Source of the DNA: Kordiimonadales bacterium IMCC3096
GTDB lineage: Bacteria; Pseudomonadota; Alphaproteobacteria; Minwuiales; Minwuiaceae
NCBI GenBank assembly: GCA_016865035.1
Contig: CP018227.1
Coordinates: forward strand, 776,001-840,000
Length of the DNA: 64,000 nucleotides
Direction: 5' to 3'
The position numbers were made by a program, and so were the translations under genes. The notes below the pieces were generated by a model. That model was not told the DNA's origin. It ran no database searches and saw only the letters and a program-made list of their open reading frames with translations. This document shows, in pieces, positions 54,393 to 64,000 of the stretch. The stretch's first letter is position 1; each line of letters begins with the position of its first letter.

Positions 54393-55336
54393 GCGCTGCC
54401 CCCCGGACCGACACCGATGCGTCGGATCTCCCAGTGCAGTTCCACACCGGATGTTTCAGCCACCCGGCGGCGCACGGTCTCGCCCAGAGTCTCGAGGTCC
54501 GCAGCAGTTGCATTGCCCCGGTTGATCAGGAAGTTGCAGTGCTGCTCCGAAACCTGTGCATCGCCCACCACCAGGCCCCGGCAACCGGCCGCATCGATCA
54601 GTTCCCAGGCCTTGGCACCCGGCGGGTTGGCGAAGGTGGAACCGCCCGTGCTGGACTTCACCGGCTGGCTGAGATTGCGGGCGGCACTGATTTCCTTCAT
54701 GCGCGCATCGATGTTTTCACGCTTTCCGGGAACGGTCCGGAACAGCGCATCCACGAAGATCGCGTCCGAGGGCGCCGCACAATGCCGGTAGCCGAAGCCA
54801 AGCTCCGTCACCGACGATTCCTGCATTTCCCCGGCAGCGTCGATCCAGCGCGCGGAGACCAGAACATCCTTCACTTCCGCCCCGTAGGCCCCGGCATTCA
54901 TGCGCAGCGCGCCACCCACCGTGCCCGGCACGCCACGCAGGAACTCGAGGCCAGAGAGACCGGCATCGCGGGCCTTCATCGACAGGTTCACGTCGCTTAG
55001 GCCGGCGCCCGCACGGATCGCGACTGTTCCTTCCGAGCGGATCACCTCGAAATCGCTGAAACCACGTCCGAGGCGGATCACCACGCCCGGCACACCGCCG
55101 TCGCGCACCAGCAGGTTGGAACCGACACCAATCACCGTCACCGGCACATCAGTCGGTTTCGCCGCCAGGAATGCCATCAGATCGGCCTGATCGGCGGGGC
55201 GGAACAGCACCTCCGCCGGGCCGCCGACACGGAACCAGGTGAGCGCACTCAGGGGCGCATCGGCGGTGTAGCTGCCCCGGACGTCGGGCAGTCGGCTGAT
55301 CAGGTCGTTGCGGGGGATCGGGGTCATGTCGTTCAT
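54389..55336 (-). CDS. murB: UDP-N-acetylenolpyruvoylglucosamine reductase
   Basis: The FAD enzyme that reduces the enolpyruvyl group to give UDP-MurNAc. The 315 residues include FAD-binding [49 protein letters not shown] and the proton-donor serine in [19 protein letters not shown]. It overlaps murC by 4 bases. Confidence 0.97.
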   Translation of the reverse strand: MNDMTPIPRNDLISRLPDVRGSYTADAPLSALTWFRVGGPAEVLFRPADQADLMAFLAAKPTDVPVTVIGVGSNLLVRDGGVPGVVIRLGRGFSDFEVIRSEGTVAIRAGAGLSDVNLSMKARDAGLSGLEFLRGVPGTVGGALRMNAGAYGAEVKDVLVSARWIDAAGEMQESSVTELGFGYRHCAAPSDAIFVDALFRTVPGKRENIDARMKEISAARNLSQPVKSSTGGSTFANPPGAKAWELIDAAGCRGLVVGDAQVSEQHCNFLINRGNATAADLETLGETVRRRVAETSGVELHWEIRRIGVGPGGSA

Positions 55337-56751
55337 TGCCCTCCCCCCTGCAGCGCACGCAGGGCTTCCGGCAGGGCGTTGGCCCAGAGCGAGATGCTGC
55401 CGGCACCCAGGCAGACAACCAGATCGCCGGGACGGGCCACATCGGCGACGGTGCGGGCCAGATCCTCCGGCGCGCCGAGGGCATGGACATCGCGATGGCC
55501 GCGCTGGCGCAGTCCGGCGACCAGCCCCGCCTTGTCCGCGCCCTCGATCGGCTGCTCGCCCGCCGGGAAGACGTCGGTGACGATCACCGTGTCCGCATCA
55601 TTGAAACAGGTGCAGAAATCCTCGAACAGGGCGGCGAGGCGGGTGTAGCGGTGCGGCTGGGCGACCGCGATGACACGACCGCTGGTCGCGTTGCGCGCCG
55701 CCTTCAGCACCGCATCGATTTCCACCGGATGGTGGCCATAGTCGTCGATCACGGTGATGCCGCCGGCTTCGCCCGTGCGGGTGAAGCGCCGCTTGACCCC
55801 GGCGAAACCCGCCAGCCCGTCCCGGATCAGGGTATCGCTGGCACCAAGTTCGCGCGCCACGGCAATGGCCGCCAGGCTGTTGAGCACGTTGTGACGGCCC
55901 GGCATCGGCAGGACCAGGCCCGTGATCTCGCTCTCGCTGCCGCTGCGCCGGTCGCGCAGGGCCACGTCGAAATGTGCGGAACCGCCATCGAAGCTCAGGT
56001 TACGGGCCTGAACGTCGGCCTGCGGACTGAACCCGTAGGAGATCACCCGCCGGTCGGTGATCCTCCCCATCAGCGCCTGGACCTCCGGGTGGTCGATGCA
56101 CATGACCGCCGCGCCGTAGAAAGGGATGTTCTCCAGGAAGGACAGGAAGGCGTCGCGGATCTCGTCGAAGTCGCTGTAGTAGTCCAGATGTTCCGGATCC
56201 ATGTTGGTGACGACCGCGATGGTCGCGGGCAGCTTCACGAAGCTGCCGTCGGACTCATCGGCCTCCACCACCATCCATTCGCCATCACCCAGCCGCGCGT
56301 TGGTGCCATAGGCGTTGATGATGCCGCCGTTGATCACCGTCGGGTCCAGCCCGGCATGATCCAGCAGCGCCGCAACCATGGATGTCGTCGTGGTCTTGCC
56401 GTGCGTGCCACCCACTGCGACGGACCATTTCAGGCGCATCAGCTCGGCCAGCATCTCCGCGCGGCGCACTACCGGGATCAGCCGTGCGCGCGCTGCCACG
56501 ACTTCCGGGTTGTCCGGCTTCACCGCCGAGGACACCACAAGCGCCCCCGCATCGCCCAGGTTCGCACCATCATGACCGATGGCGACACTGATCCCGAGGC
56601 CGCGCAGTCGCTCCACATTGGCGTTGGCCGAGATGTCGCTGCCCTGCACCGCGTAGCCGAGATTGTGCATCACCTCGGCGATGCCGCTCATGCCGATGCC
56701 GCCGATGCCGACAAAGTGGATCGCGCCGATGTTCATGGGGCTGCGGGTCAT
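55333..56751 (-). CDS. murC: UDP-N-acetylmuramate-L-alanine ligase
   Basis: Adds L-alanine to UDP-MurNAc. The 472 residues begin with [18 protein letters not shown]. The ATP loop is [11 protein letters not shown], the central domain has [10 protein letters not shown], and the C-terminal domain has [13 protein letters not shown] 56751 overlaps the murG stop (ATGA); an internal ATG at 56736 is less likely. Confidence 0.97.
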   Translation of the reverse strand: MTRSPMNIGAIHFVGIGGIGMSGIAEVMHNLGYAVQGSDISANANVERLRGLGISVAIGHDGANLGDAGALVVSSAVKPDNPEVVAARARLIPVVRRAEMLAELMRLKWSVAVGGTHGKTTTTSMVAALLDHAGLDPTVINGGIINAYGTNARLGDGEWMVVEADESDGSFVKLPATIAVVTNMDPEHLDYYSDFDEIRDAFLSFLENIPFYGAAVMCIDHPEVQALMGRITDRRVISYGFSPQADVQARNLSFDGGSAHFDVALRDRRSGSESEITGLVLPMPGRHNVLNSLAAIAVARELGASDTLIRDGLAGFAGVKRRFTRTGEAGGITVIDDYGHHPVEIDAVLKAARNATSGRVIAVAQPHRYTRLAALFEDFCTCFNDADTVIVTDVFPAGEQPIEGADKAGLVAGLRQRGHRDVHALGAPEDLARTVADVARPGDLVVCLGAGSISLWANALPEALRALQGGGQ

Positions 56752-57857
56752 GACTGCGCCCCGCTGCCAATGTGCTCCGCCAGGTCAGCGAGCTTGCCTG
56801 CCGCGTCCAGCCGGGCGCTGTTTCGGGCGGCCCCGGCCATGCGGGCCAATGCTGCCGGGTCCTCCAGCAGCGCCATGACGGAACGGGCGCAACTGCCCCG
56901 GTCGAACCGGTCGTTCGGCACCATCCATGCGGCACCCGCCGCGCGGACAGCCTCCGCATTTGCCGTCTGATGGTCGTCGGCGGCGTGCGGGTAGGGCACC
57001 AGGATCGCCGGACGTCCGGCAGCCGCCAGCTCGGTCACCGTCGATGCACCGGCGCGCGCGATGACCAGATCCGCCTCCGCCAGCAGGCGCGGCATGTCAT
57101 CGAAGAAGGTTTCCACCGTCGCCGGGATACCGGCGGCCTGGTAGGCTTCGCGGACGCGCATCAGATCCTCCGACCGGGCCTGCTGCACGACATGCAGGCG
57201 CGTGCGCATGCCCGCCGGGATGTCGGCCAGCGCATCGGGCACGACGTCAGAGAAGATGCGCGCGCCCTGGCTGCCACCGAAGACAAGGATGCGGACCGGG
57301 GCCGTGCCGCGCGGATCGGGCGCGACATAGGCAAGCTCCCCGACGCGGGCCACTGCAGCCCGCACGGGATTGCCGACAACGATGGTCTCACCGGTTGCGG
57401 CGCGGGTTTCGGGGAACGTCAGCGCGATGGCGCTGGCGCGGCGGGCCAGCTTGCGGTTGGCCCGGCCCAGATGGGCGTTCTGTTCATGCAGGATGCTCGG
57501 GATACCCATTGCCTGTGCCATCCAGACCGTGGGCAGGGAGGCATAGCCGCCAAAGCCCACGACGGCGGCAGGCCGCAGCGCGCGAAGGATCGCGCGGGCA
57601 TCCATGGCGCCGAGAGCCAGCAACATCGCCGCGCGAAAACGGCCAAGCAGGCTGCCCACCGGTGCGGCGGCACGGATCACGCGAACCGCGATACCGGGGA
57701 AGCGTTCCGCCAGCCCGCTGGCCCGAAGATCAGTGACCAGGACCAGATCGCGGCCACGCCGCAGCAGCTCCTCCGCCAGCGCCTGCGCCGGGAACAGGTG
57801 CCCGCCCGTGCCGCCAGCGGTCAGGACGAAGGGTGCCATGCGTGCGGAAGACGTCAT
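56748..57857 (-). CDS. murG: undecaprenyl-PP-MurNAc-pentapeptide GlcNAc transferase
   Basis: The peripheral membrane GT-B glycosyltransferase that turns lipid I into lipid II. The 369 residues have the loop [38 protein letters not shown] and the UDP-GlcNAc motif [23 protein letters not shown]. It overlaps both murC and ftsW by 4 bases. Confidence 0.97.
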   Translation of the reverse strand: MTSSARMAPFVLTAGGTGGHLFPAQALAEELLRRGRDLVLVTDLRASGLAERFPGIAVRVIRAAAPVGSLLGRFRAAMLLALGAMDARAILRALRPAAVVGFGGYASLPTVWMAQAMGIPSILHEQNAHLGRANRKLARRASAIALTFPETRAATGETIVVGNPVRAAVARVGELAYVAPDPRGTAPVRILVFGGSQGARIFSDVVPDALADIPAGMRTRLHVVQQARSEDLMRVREAYQAAGIPATVETFFDDMPRLLAEADLVIARAGASTVTELAAAGRPAILVPYPHAADDHQTANAEAVRAAGAAWMVPNDRFDRGSCARSVMALLEDPAALARMAGAARNSARLDAAGKLADLAEHIGSGAQS

Positions 57858-58987
57858 CGCCGTGCCTCCCCGCGTGCCTGGCCTGGTGTCTGGCGGCGCA
57901 TCAGGGCGAGCAGACAGCCCGCCGAAACCGACAGCGCAAGCAGGGATGATCCGCCGTAGGAGATGAACGGCAGTGTCATGCCCTTCGTCGGCAGAAGATT
58001 CAGGTTCACCCCGATGTTCACCGCTGCCTGAAGTCCGAACAGCGTCAGGAAACCGGTGCAGGAAAGGACAATGAACAGGTCGCCCTCCCCCCGCATGCGG
58101 AACAGGCCCCGCACCACGATCAGCGCGAACAGCAGGATGCCGAGGATGCAGGCGATGGCACCGAATTCCTCTGCCGCGACGGCAAAGATGAAATCCGTAT
58201 GGCCGTCGGGCAGCAGGTACTTGACCTCCCCCTGCCCCGGCCCGCGCCCGGTCAGCCCCCCGGCCTCGAAAGCCTCCATGGCGCGGCGGACCTGATAGTT
58301 CTCCGCCGCGGGATCCAGGAACCGGTCAAAGCGCGACTGCACATGGTCGAACATGTGATAGGCGCCGAACATCGCCCCGGCGCCCAGCGCCAGCAAGGCG
58401 CCGACCATCAGCATCGGCATGCCGGCAACGAAGTACTGCGCCGCCCAGACACAGGCGATCACCAGCGACATGCCGATGTCCGGCTGCAGGGCGAGGATGG
58501 CGATGATCGTGACACACAGACCTGCCGAGACCCCGACACCGGGCAGCGTCGGGTCACGCCGTCCCGCCGCCATCAGCCAGGCCGAGACGATGATGAAGGT
58601 CGGCTTCAGGAACTCGGAAGGCTGCACCGACAGGGGGCCGAGACGCAGCCAGCGGGAAGCGCCATTGACCTCATGCCCGATGACATGGGTCGACAGCGTG
58701 GCCAGCAGGACAAGCCCGAACAGGGCGATGGCGTAACGTCGGATGGTCTCCACGCTCAGGATCGACAGTCCGATCAGGCAGATCAGGGCCGGGCCGACAT
58801 AGGTGAGCTGGCGCTTCACGAAGTGGAAGTGTTCCAGGTTGTTGCGCAGCGCCGTAGCCGGTCCCGCGGCGAGCGTCAGGGTGATGCCCAGCGCGATCAG
58901 CAGCAGGAAAGCCACGAGGGTGAAGCGGTCCACCGTCCACCACCAGCGGCCCAGGGTCGATGTATCCGTGCGCCCGAAGCCGATCAT
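57854..58987 (-). CDS. ftsW: peptidoglycan glycosyltransferase FtsW
   Basis: A SEDS-family polymerase of septal peptidoglycan with about ten spans in 377 residues. Family marks are LGPLSVQPSEFLKP, LQPDIGMSLVI, GRGPGQGEVKYLLPDGHTDFIFAVAAEEFG and PFISYGGSSL. Its partner FtsI would normally be encoded upstream of murE, outside the window. Confidence 0.96.
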   Translation of the reverse strand: MIGFGRTDTSTLGRWWWTVDRFTLVAFLLLIALGITLTLAAGPATALRNNLEHFHFVKRQLTYVGPALICLIGLSILSVETIRRYAIALFGLVLLATLSTHVIGHEVNGASRWLRLGPLSVQPSEFLKPTFIIVSAWLMAAGRRDPTLPGVGVSAGLCVTIIAILALQPDIGMSLVIACVWAAQYFVAGMPMLMVGALLALGAGAMFGAYHMFDHVQSRFDRFLDPAAENYQVRRAMEAFEAGGLTGRGPGQGEVKYLLPDGHTDFIFAVAAEEFGAIACILGILLFALIVVRGLFRMRGEGDLFIVLSCTGFLTLFGLQAAVNIGVNLNLLPTKGMTLPFISYGGSSLLALSVSAGCLLALMRRQTPGQARGEARR

Positions 58988-60351
58988 GACACGACCTCCG
59001 CGCTCAGCAGGTCGGCCACCAGGGCGCGGAATGCATCACCGCGCGCCTCGAAGTCCGTGAACTGGTCGAAGCTGGCGCAGGCGGGGGACAGCAGCACGAC
59101 ACCGCCACCGGCCGCCTCGGCATCGCTGGTCGCCTGAGCCACAGCGCGCGCCAGCGTGCCGCTCGGCACGCAGTCGGTGCGACCGGAAAGCTCGACCGCA
59201 AACCGCGCTTCCGCCGCGCCGATCAGATAGGTTCTGGCCACGCGATCAAGGAACGGCAGCACGGGCGCGAGCGGGCCATCCTTCGGCACGCCACCCGCGA
59301 TCCAGTAGATCCGCTCGAAGGAAGCGAGCGCCCGCGCCGCAGCCTCGGGGTTGGTCGCCTTGGAGTCATTGTAGAAGCTGACGCCACCGCGTTCGCCCAG
59401 CCGCTCGATGCGATGCGGCAGGCCCGGGAAACTGCCGATACCCGCCGCGATCTTCGCGGCACCAAGGCCGAGCGCCTGACAGGCGGCAATGGCCGCCGCC
59501 ACATTCTGGTGATTGTGCTTTCCGGGCAGGGTGGGATGGCCGTTCAGGTCGATGATGCTAAGGCCGTCGGCAAAGGCACGACCCTCAAGCACATAGACGG
59601 AGCCGGGACGGGGGCGTCCGACGGCAATCGGACATATCTTCAGGCCCTGGACCTGTGAGAGGGTATCGACCAGATCACGGCCATAGCGGTCATCGATGCC
59701 GATCACGGCAGTACAGCCGCTGTCCATGCGGGCAAACAGCTTGCGCTTCGCATTCACGTATCCGGCCATGCCGCCATGTCGGTCCAGATGGTCCGGGGTG
59801 ATGTTCAGCAGGATACCGACCTCGGGCCGGATCGAGGGGGTCAGGTCGATCTGGTAGGACGACAGTTCCAGCACGTGCACGCGGTCCGGCGTTCCCGGCG
59901 CCAGTTCCAGCACGGGCACGCCGATGTTTCCCGCGATGGCCGCGTCGAGGCCCGCTGACTGCAGCACATGTCCGATCATTGCGGTGGTCGTGGACTTGCC
60001 GTTGGTCCCGGTCACGGCAACGATCCGCGCATCCGGCATCTGCCGCACGAACAGCTCCACATCGCCGATGACTTCCACCCCGGCATCCGTCGCGGCGACG
60101 ACCGCGGGATGCGGCTTCGGATGGGTCAACGGGATGCCCGGCGCCAGCACGAGCATGTCGATTGCCGACCAGCCGGCCTTGTCCGGGGCGACCATCTCCA
60201 CGCTGCTGACCCTTGCGCGGGCGTCCGCAGTGTCATCCCAGGCCAGGACACGGGCACCGCCGGCCAGAGCGGCGGCAACCACTGCCCGCCCGCTGCGCGC
60301 GAGCCCCAGCACGAACAGGGTCTTGTCCTTGCAAATGGTGAGCGGGATCAT
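58984..60351 (-). CDS. murD: UDP-N-acetylmuramoylalanine-D-glutamate ligase
   Basis: Adds D-glutamate to UDP-MurNAc-L-Ala. The 455 residues have the N-terminal LGLARSGRAVV, ATP loop GTNGKSTTTAM, LNITPDHLDRHG and FYNDSKATNPEAAARAL. It overlaps ftsW by 4 bases and follows mraY after 4 bases. Confidence 0.97.
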   Translation of the reverse strand: MIPLTICKDKTLFVLGLARSGRAVVAAALAGGARVLAWDDTADARARVSSVEMVAPDKAGWSAIDMLVLAPGIPLTHPKPHPAVVAATDAGVEVIGDVELFVRQMPDARIVAVTGTNGKSTTTAMIGHVLQSAGLDAAIAGNIGVPVLELAPGTPDRVHVLELSSYQIDLTPSIRPEVGILLNITPDHLDRHGGMAGYVNAKRKLFARMDSGCTAVIGIDDRYGRDLVDTLSQVQGLKICPIAVGRPRPGSVYVLEGRAFADGLSIIDLNGHPTLPGKHNHQNVAAAIAACQALGLGAAKIAAGIGSFPGLPHRIERLGERGGVSFYNDSKATNPEAAARALASFERIYWIAGGVPKDGPLAPVLPFLDRVARTYLIGAAEARFAVELSGRTDCVPSGTLARAVAQATSDAEAAGGGVVLLSPACASFDQFTDFEARGDAFRALVADLLSAEVVS

Positions 60352-60355
60352 CGGC

Positions 60356-61444
60356 CTACCTCAGCTTCAGCGTGGCGAGGCCGACCAGCGCCAGAATGAA
60401 GGCGATGATCCAGAACCGGATGACGATGGTGGGCTCCTGCCAGCCCTTCTGCTCGAAGTGGTGATGCAGCGGGGCCATGCGGAACACCCGCTTGCCCGTG
60501 GTCTTGAAGCTGGCGACCTGCACGATCACCGAGACCGCCTCCAGCACGAACAGGCCGCCGACGATGGCCAGCACCAGTTCATGCTTCACCACCACGGCGA
60601 TGGAACCGAGCGCGCCACCCAGTGCCAGCGAACCGGTATCGCCCATGAAGACCATGGCCGGCGGGGCGTTGAACCACAGGAACCCGAGCGCGGCACCGAC
60701 CAGCGCACCGCAAAGGACGGCGAGTTCGCCGGCACCGGCGATGTACTGGATCTGCAGGTAGCCCGCGAAGATCGAGTTGCCGGTGACATAGGTGATCAGC
60801 GCAAAGGTTCCGGCGGCGATCATGACCGGCACGATGGCCAGACCGTCGAGGCCGTCTGTCAGGTTGACGGCGTTCGATGACCCCACGATCACGAACATGG
60901 CGAAGGGTACGAAGAACCAGCCGAGGTCCAGCAGCACATCCTTCAGGAACGGCAGCGCCAGCCGGTTCTCCAGGGAATCAGGCGAGATCGCGCCGAGCCA
61001 GAGCACGGCAACGAGGCAGATGGCGAACTCCACGGCCAGCTTGGTCTTGCCGCGCAGGCCCCGGCTGGAGGCTCCGGTCACCTTGGCGAAGTCGTCCATG
61101 AAGCCGATGGCGCCGAAACTCAGCGTCACGAACATGACGATCCACACGTAGCCGTTCGTCAGGTCGGCCCAGAGCAGGGTCGCGATGGTCACCGCAAGCA
61201 GGATCAGGAATCCGCCCATGGTCGGCGTGCCCTGCTTCGTGATCAGGTGGCTGGCCGGCCCGTCATCGCGGATCGGCTGATTGTAGCGCGGTCGGGACTT
61301 CAGCCAGGCAATGAAGCGCGGCCCGACGATGAAACTCACCAGCAGCGCGGTGATCACCGCTCCGCCGGTCCTGAAGGTCAGGTAGCGGAACAGGTTGAAG
61401 ACCTGGAAATCGTCGGCCAGCGGGAAAAGCAGATTGTAGAGCAT
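60356..61444 (-). CDS. mraY: phospho-MurNAc-pentapeptide transferase
   Basis: The integral membrane enzyme (about ten spans, 362 residues) that makes lipid I. Catalytic and substrate motifs are [17 protein letters not shown] and [20 protein letters not shown] lies near the N-terminus. AAGGGGGG precedes the ATG. Confidence 0.97.
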   Translation of the reverse strand: MLYNLLFPLADDFQVFNLFRYLTFRTGGAVITALLVSFIVGPRFIAWLKSRPRYNQPIRDDGPASHLITKQGTPTMGGFLILLAVTIATLLWADLTNGYVWIVMFVTLSFGAIGFMDDFAKVTGASSRGLRGKTKLAVEFAICLVAVLWLGAISPDSLENRLALPFLKDVLLDLGWFFVPFAMFVIVGSSNAVNLTDGLDGLAIVPVMIAAGTFALITYVTGNSIFAGYLQIQYIAGAGELAVLCGALVGAALGFLWFNAPPAMVFMGDTGSLALGGALGSIAVVVKHELVLAIVGGLFVLEAVSVIVQVASFKTTGKRVFRMAPLHHHFEQKGWQEPTIVIRFWIIAFILALVGLATLKLR

Positions 61445-61460
61445 GTGGCGCGTCCCCCCT

Positions 61461-62891
61461 TCAGCCGCAGGCCGCGCGCGGAAGTTCCGCTGCGGCCTCC
61501 AGGTTCGTCAGGGCGGCAACCACGGGTGCCATCCGGCTGCCCAGCGATCCCTTCACCAGCACCACATCGCCCGCATGGACCTGCGTCAGCGCCGGGTCGA
61601 TCAGTTCGGCGGAGGTCGCGGCATGCAGTACGGTATCGATCCGGCCGGTCAGCGCATCCGCCAGTGCGCCCATGTCCTTGCCGCAGAGCAGGGCGACATC
61701 GACAGCCGCAGCCAGAACGTCAGCCGACAGCTCGCGATGCAGCGACGCGGAGGTCTCGCCGAGCTCCAGCATGTCACCAAGGATGGCAATGCGCCGCCCG
61801 CCTGCACCGGGTGCGGTGGTGCCCAGCACACCAAGGGCGGCACGCACACTGGCCGGATTGGCGTTGTAGCTGTCGTCGATCAGCCTGAAGCTGCGACCGT
61901 CATGCAGGACAACCGTCTGCTGCGCGCCCCGACCGGCCACGGCCTCCAGGGTTCGCAGGGCTGGTGCAGCCCGACCCATGTTGCCGCCCGCCTGATCGAT
62001 TGCCGCCATCACGGCCATGGCATTGCTGACCCAGTGCTGGCCGGGAATGCCGATGCACAGCGCCGCCTCGTGCCCGTTCAGCCGCGCCTCGACACAGGAA
62101 GCCTCCGGCTTCAGGGAGATACGGACAGCGCGATATTCCGCCGTCTCGGCCAGGCCGAAGTTCACGATCCGGGCGACCCCGGCCCGCTGTGCGGCAGCAA
62201 CCAGTTGCGCGTGGCAGTCATTGTCCGCGGGCAGCACGGCAACGCCGTCGTCCGTCAGCCCCTCGAAGATCTCCGCCTTGGCATCCGCGATCTCGCTGAT
62301 CGAACCGAAAGCCGCCAGGTGTGCGGCCTCGACCGTCGTGATCACCGCAACATCGGGGCGCACCATTGCGGTCAGCGCCCGAATCTCGCCCGGGTGGTTC
62401 ATGCCCATCTCAAGCACCGCCACCCCGGTCTCGCGGGGCATCCGGGCGAGTGTCAGTGGCACACCCCAGTGATTGTTGTAGCTCTTCTCCGACGCATGCA
62501 CGGCAACACCGGATGCGGTCAGACAATGCGCCAGCGCCGCCTTCGTGCTGGTCTTGCCGCAGGAACCGGTAACACCGATGATGCGGGCATCCGTCCGTGC
62601 CCGGGCGGCAACGCCCAGCGCCTCCAGCCCCGCCATGGTATCCGTGACCAGCAGCAGGCACGCCGGATCCACACCTTCGGGCCGGGCATGAACCATCGCC
62701 GCAACCGCGCCGGCATCCAGTGCGGCGGCAACATGGTCATGACCGTCGGCATTGGGTCCGGCAAGGGCAATGAACAGGTCGCCCTTCGCCAAGGTCCGGC
62801 TGTCGATCGAAACACCCGTCGCCGACCATGATCCGGCGACTGCGCCGCCGGTGGCATCCGCGGCTTCACGGGCTGTCCAGAGCACGCTCAT
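61461..62891 (-). CDS. murF: UDP-MurNAc-tripeptide D-alanyl-D-alanine ligase
   Basis: Adds the D-Ala-D-Ala made by Ddl. The 476 residues show [26 protein letters not shown], the ATP loop [25 protein letters not shown] and [15 protein letters not shown]. It overlaps murE by 4 bases. Confidence 0.97.
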   Translation of the reverse strand: MSVLWTAREAADATGGAVAGSWSATGVSIDSRTLAKGDLFIALAGPNADGHDHVAAALDAGAVAAMVHARPEGVDPACLLLVTDTMAGLEALGVAARARTDARIIGVTGSCGKTSTKAALAHCLTASGVAVHASEKSYNNHWGVPLTLARMPRETGVAVLEMGMNHPGEIRALTAMVRPDVAVITTVEAAHLAAFGSISEIADAKAEIFEGLTDDGVAVLPADNDCHAQLVAAAQRAGVARIVNFGLAETAEYRAVRISLKPEASCVEARLNGHEAALCIGIPGQHWVSNAMAVMAAIDQAGGNMGRAAPALRTLEAVAGRGAQQTVVLHDGRSFRLIDDSYNANPASVRAALGVLGTTAPGAGGRRIAILGDMLELGETSASLHRELSADVLAAAVDVALLCGKDMGALADALTGRIDTVLHAATSAELIDPALTQVHAGDVVLVKGSLGSRMAPVVAALTNLEAAAELPRAACG

Positions 62892-64000
62892 GCCTGGCCC
62901 TCCAGTGCCGCGCGGGTCTCGGTCATGTCATCGAAGGGAAGCACCCGGTCACCGATCTTCTGTCCGGTCTCATGCCCCTTGCCCGCGACCAGCAGCACAT
63001 CACCGTCCTGCATCAGGCCGACACCGTGGCGGATTGCGGCTGCCCGGTCCCCGATCTCGATACCCCCGGGACAGGCGGCCATGATGGCCTGACGAATGGC
63101 TGACGGATCCTCGGTGCGCGGATTGTCATCGGAGACGATGGCGATGTCGGCCAGGGTCGCGGCAATCTCACCCATCATCGGGCGCTTCTGCGTGTCCCGG
63201 TCCCCGCCGCAGCCGAACACCACGATCAACCGACCGGCCGTCAGGGGGCGCAGCGTGCGCAGCACGGCGGCAAGCGCGTCCGGCTTGTGCGCATAATCGA
63301 CAAAAGCGGCGGCGCTGCCCCTGGACCCGGCCAGGTGCAGACGGCCAGGTGCCCCCTCAAGCTCGGGCAGCGCCGCCAGGCTCCCTCGGAACGCGGAGCC
63401 GAGGGAAACGGAAAGGGCGACCGCAGCAGTGACATTCTCCGCCTGGAACGCCCCGATCAGGGGAAGCCGGATGGTCAGCGTCTCGCCCGCGTGGCTGATC
63501 GTGACGGTCTGGCCATCCAGCCGCGCGTCATCGATCGAGAAACGGAAATCGGCCTTGCCGGTGCCATAGCTGACGACCCGCAGGCCCGCGGCCCGTGCCG
63601 CCTCCGTCACATCAGCCGAGACCGCATCATCGGCATTGATGACCGCAGGCGCACCCGTCGGCAGCAGATCCCGAAACAGCCGCAGCTTTGCATTCAGGTA
63701 GTCGGCACGGTCCCGGTGATAGTCGAGATGGTCGTGCCCCAGGTTGGTGAAGATCGCACCCGACAGCTTCAGCCCGTCGAGACGTCGCTGTACAAGTCCA
63801 TGGCTGGAGGCTTCCAGCGCCAGATGGGTGACGCCGCTGTCCGCCAGCGCCGCCACGTCGCGATGCAGTGCCACGGGATCAGGTGTCGTCAGCGATCCGG
63901 CGGAAAATCCGTCCGGCCCCTGGATGCCCAGCGTGCCGAGGCTCGCCGCCCGCAGGCCCTGCGCGGCCCATATCTGGCGCAGGAACCAGACGACCGACGA
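62888..64000 (-). CDS. murE: UDP-MurNAc-L-Ala-D-Glu ligase MurE (5' end outside window)
   Basis: The frame stays open to the right edge, so about 370 C-terminal residues are present and the N-terminal domain and ATP-loop start are missing. The visible part begins just after the P-loop ([14 protein letters not shown]). [21 protein letters not shown] and [12 protein letters not shown] follow, and later [15 protein letters not shown]. The DNPR motif is that of meso-diaminopimelate-adding enzymes, as expected in a Gram-negative. Confidence 0.97.
   Translation of the reverse strand, partial: SSVVWFLRQIWAAQGLRAASLGTLGIQGPDGFSAGSLTTPDPVALHRDVAALADSGVTHLALEASSHGLVQRRLDGLKLSGAIFTNLGHDHLDYHRDRADYLNAKLRLFRDLLPTGAPAVINADDAVSADVTEAARAAGLRVVSYGTGKADFRFSIDDARLDGQTVTISHAGETLTIRLPLIGAFQAENVTAAVALSVSLGSAFRGSLAALPELEGAPGRLHLAGSRGSAAAFVDYAHKPDALAAVLRTLRPLTAGRLIVVFGCGGDRDTQKRPMMGEIAATLADIAIVSDDNPRTEDPSAIRQAIMAACPGGIEIGDRAAAIRHGVGLMQDGDVLLVAGKGHETGQKIGDRVLPFDDMTETRAALEGQA

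Noticed and set aside
55336-56970. A 544-codon open frame antisense to murC
   Set aside because: Shadow of murC caused by GC-biased third positions.

Overview
The window is GC-rich chromosomal DNA from an alphaproteobacterium, most plausibly a Rhodospirillales-type lineage. The signs are an endonuclease-type MutL, a single-chain pyruvate carboxylase, a complete dcw cell-wall/division cluster running ...murE-murF-mraY-murD-ftsW-murG-murC-murB-ddl-ftsQ-ftsA-ftsZ-lpxC, an FtsZ with a very long linker, and abundant TRAP and branched-chain-type ABC transport. I see no insertion sequences, prophage genes, plasmid functions or CRISPR arrays. Both window edges cut genes: mutL on the left and murE on the right.

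Layout. 1-9.4 kb: the end of mutL, a GMC oxidoreductase, pyruvate carboxylase, a secreted metallo-beta-lactamase-fold protein, an orphan acyl-CoA carboxylase carboxyltransferase and tRNA-Lys(CTT). 9.4-20.8 kb: one long leftward nitrogen-acquisition cluster. A Urt/amide-type ABC transporter (BACDE order) is followed by an amidase-signature enzyme, then ureE, ureF, a fused ureAB, ureC, ureG and ureD. Upstream of it I find a textbook sigma-54 promoter (TGGCA-N6-TTGC) with a palindrome further upstream. 21.2-26.5 kb: a mixed set comprising a PPOX flavoprotein, a LigB-type dioxygenase, an MFS transporter with a divergent LuxR-HTH/GAF regulator, and a thiolase/DUF35 pair. 26.5-33.3 kb: a tight five-gene operon of a Gld-type ABC exporter (ATPase, permease, GldG-like, DUF4340) ending in htpG, preceded by a sequence resembling a heat-shock promoter. 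33.4-38.9 kb: an alpha-oxoamine synthase, tRNA-Leu(TAA) and a sugar-nucleotide operon (galU, ugd, phosphohexomutase).

38.9-48.3 kb holds an apparent catabolic island transcribed leftward: a CoA ligase, a Rieske oxygenase whose bridging residue is Glu, two paralogous TauD/TfdA dioxygenases and a complete TRAP transporter. A divergent AraC regulator and a VOC-fold protein lie beside it. 48.4-64 kb is the essential dcw cluster with lpxC, nearly every gene overlapping the next by 4 bases.

How the genes work together. The urt/amidase/urease block reads as a self-contained route from imported short amides and urea to ammonia, under nitrogen control. The TRAP/oxygenase/ligase block reads as uptake plus oxidative activation of an unidentified organic acid or betaine-like compound. 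The Gld-like/DUF4340/HtpG operon is the least explained unit and, with the divergent urease, is the best candidate here for something not well described. All assignments come from reading motifs and gene order; no database search was possible.
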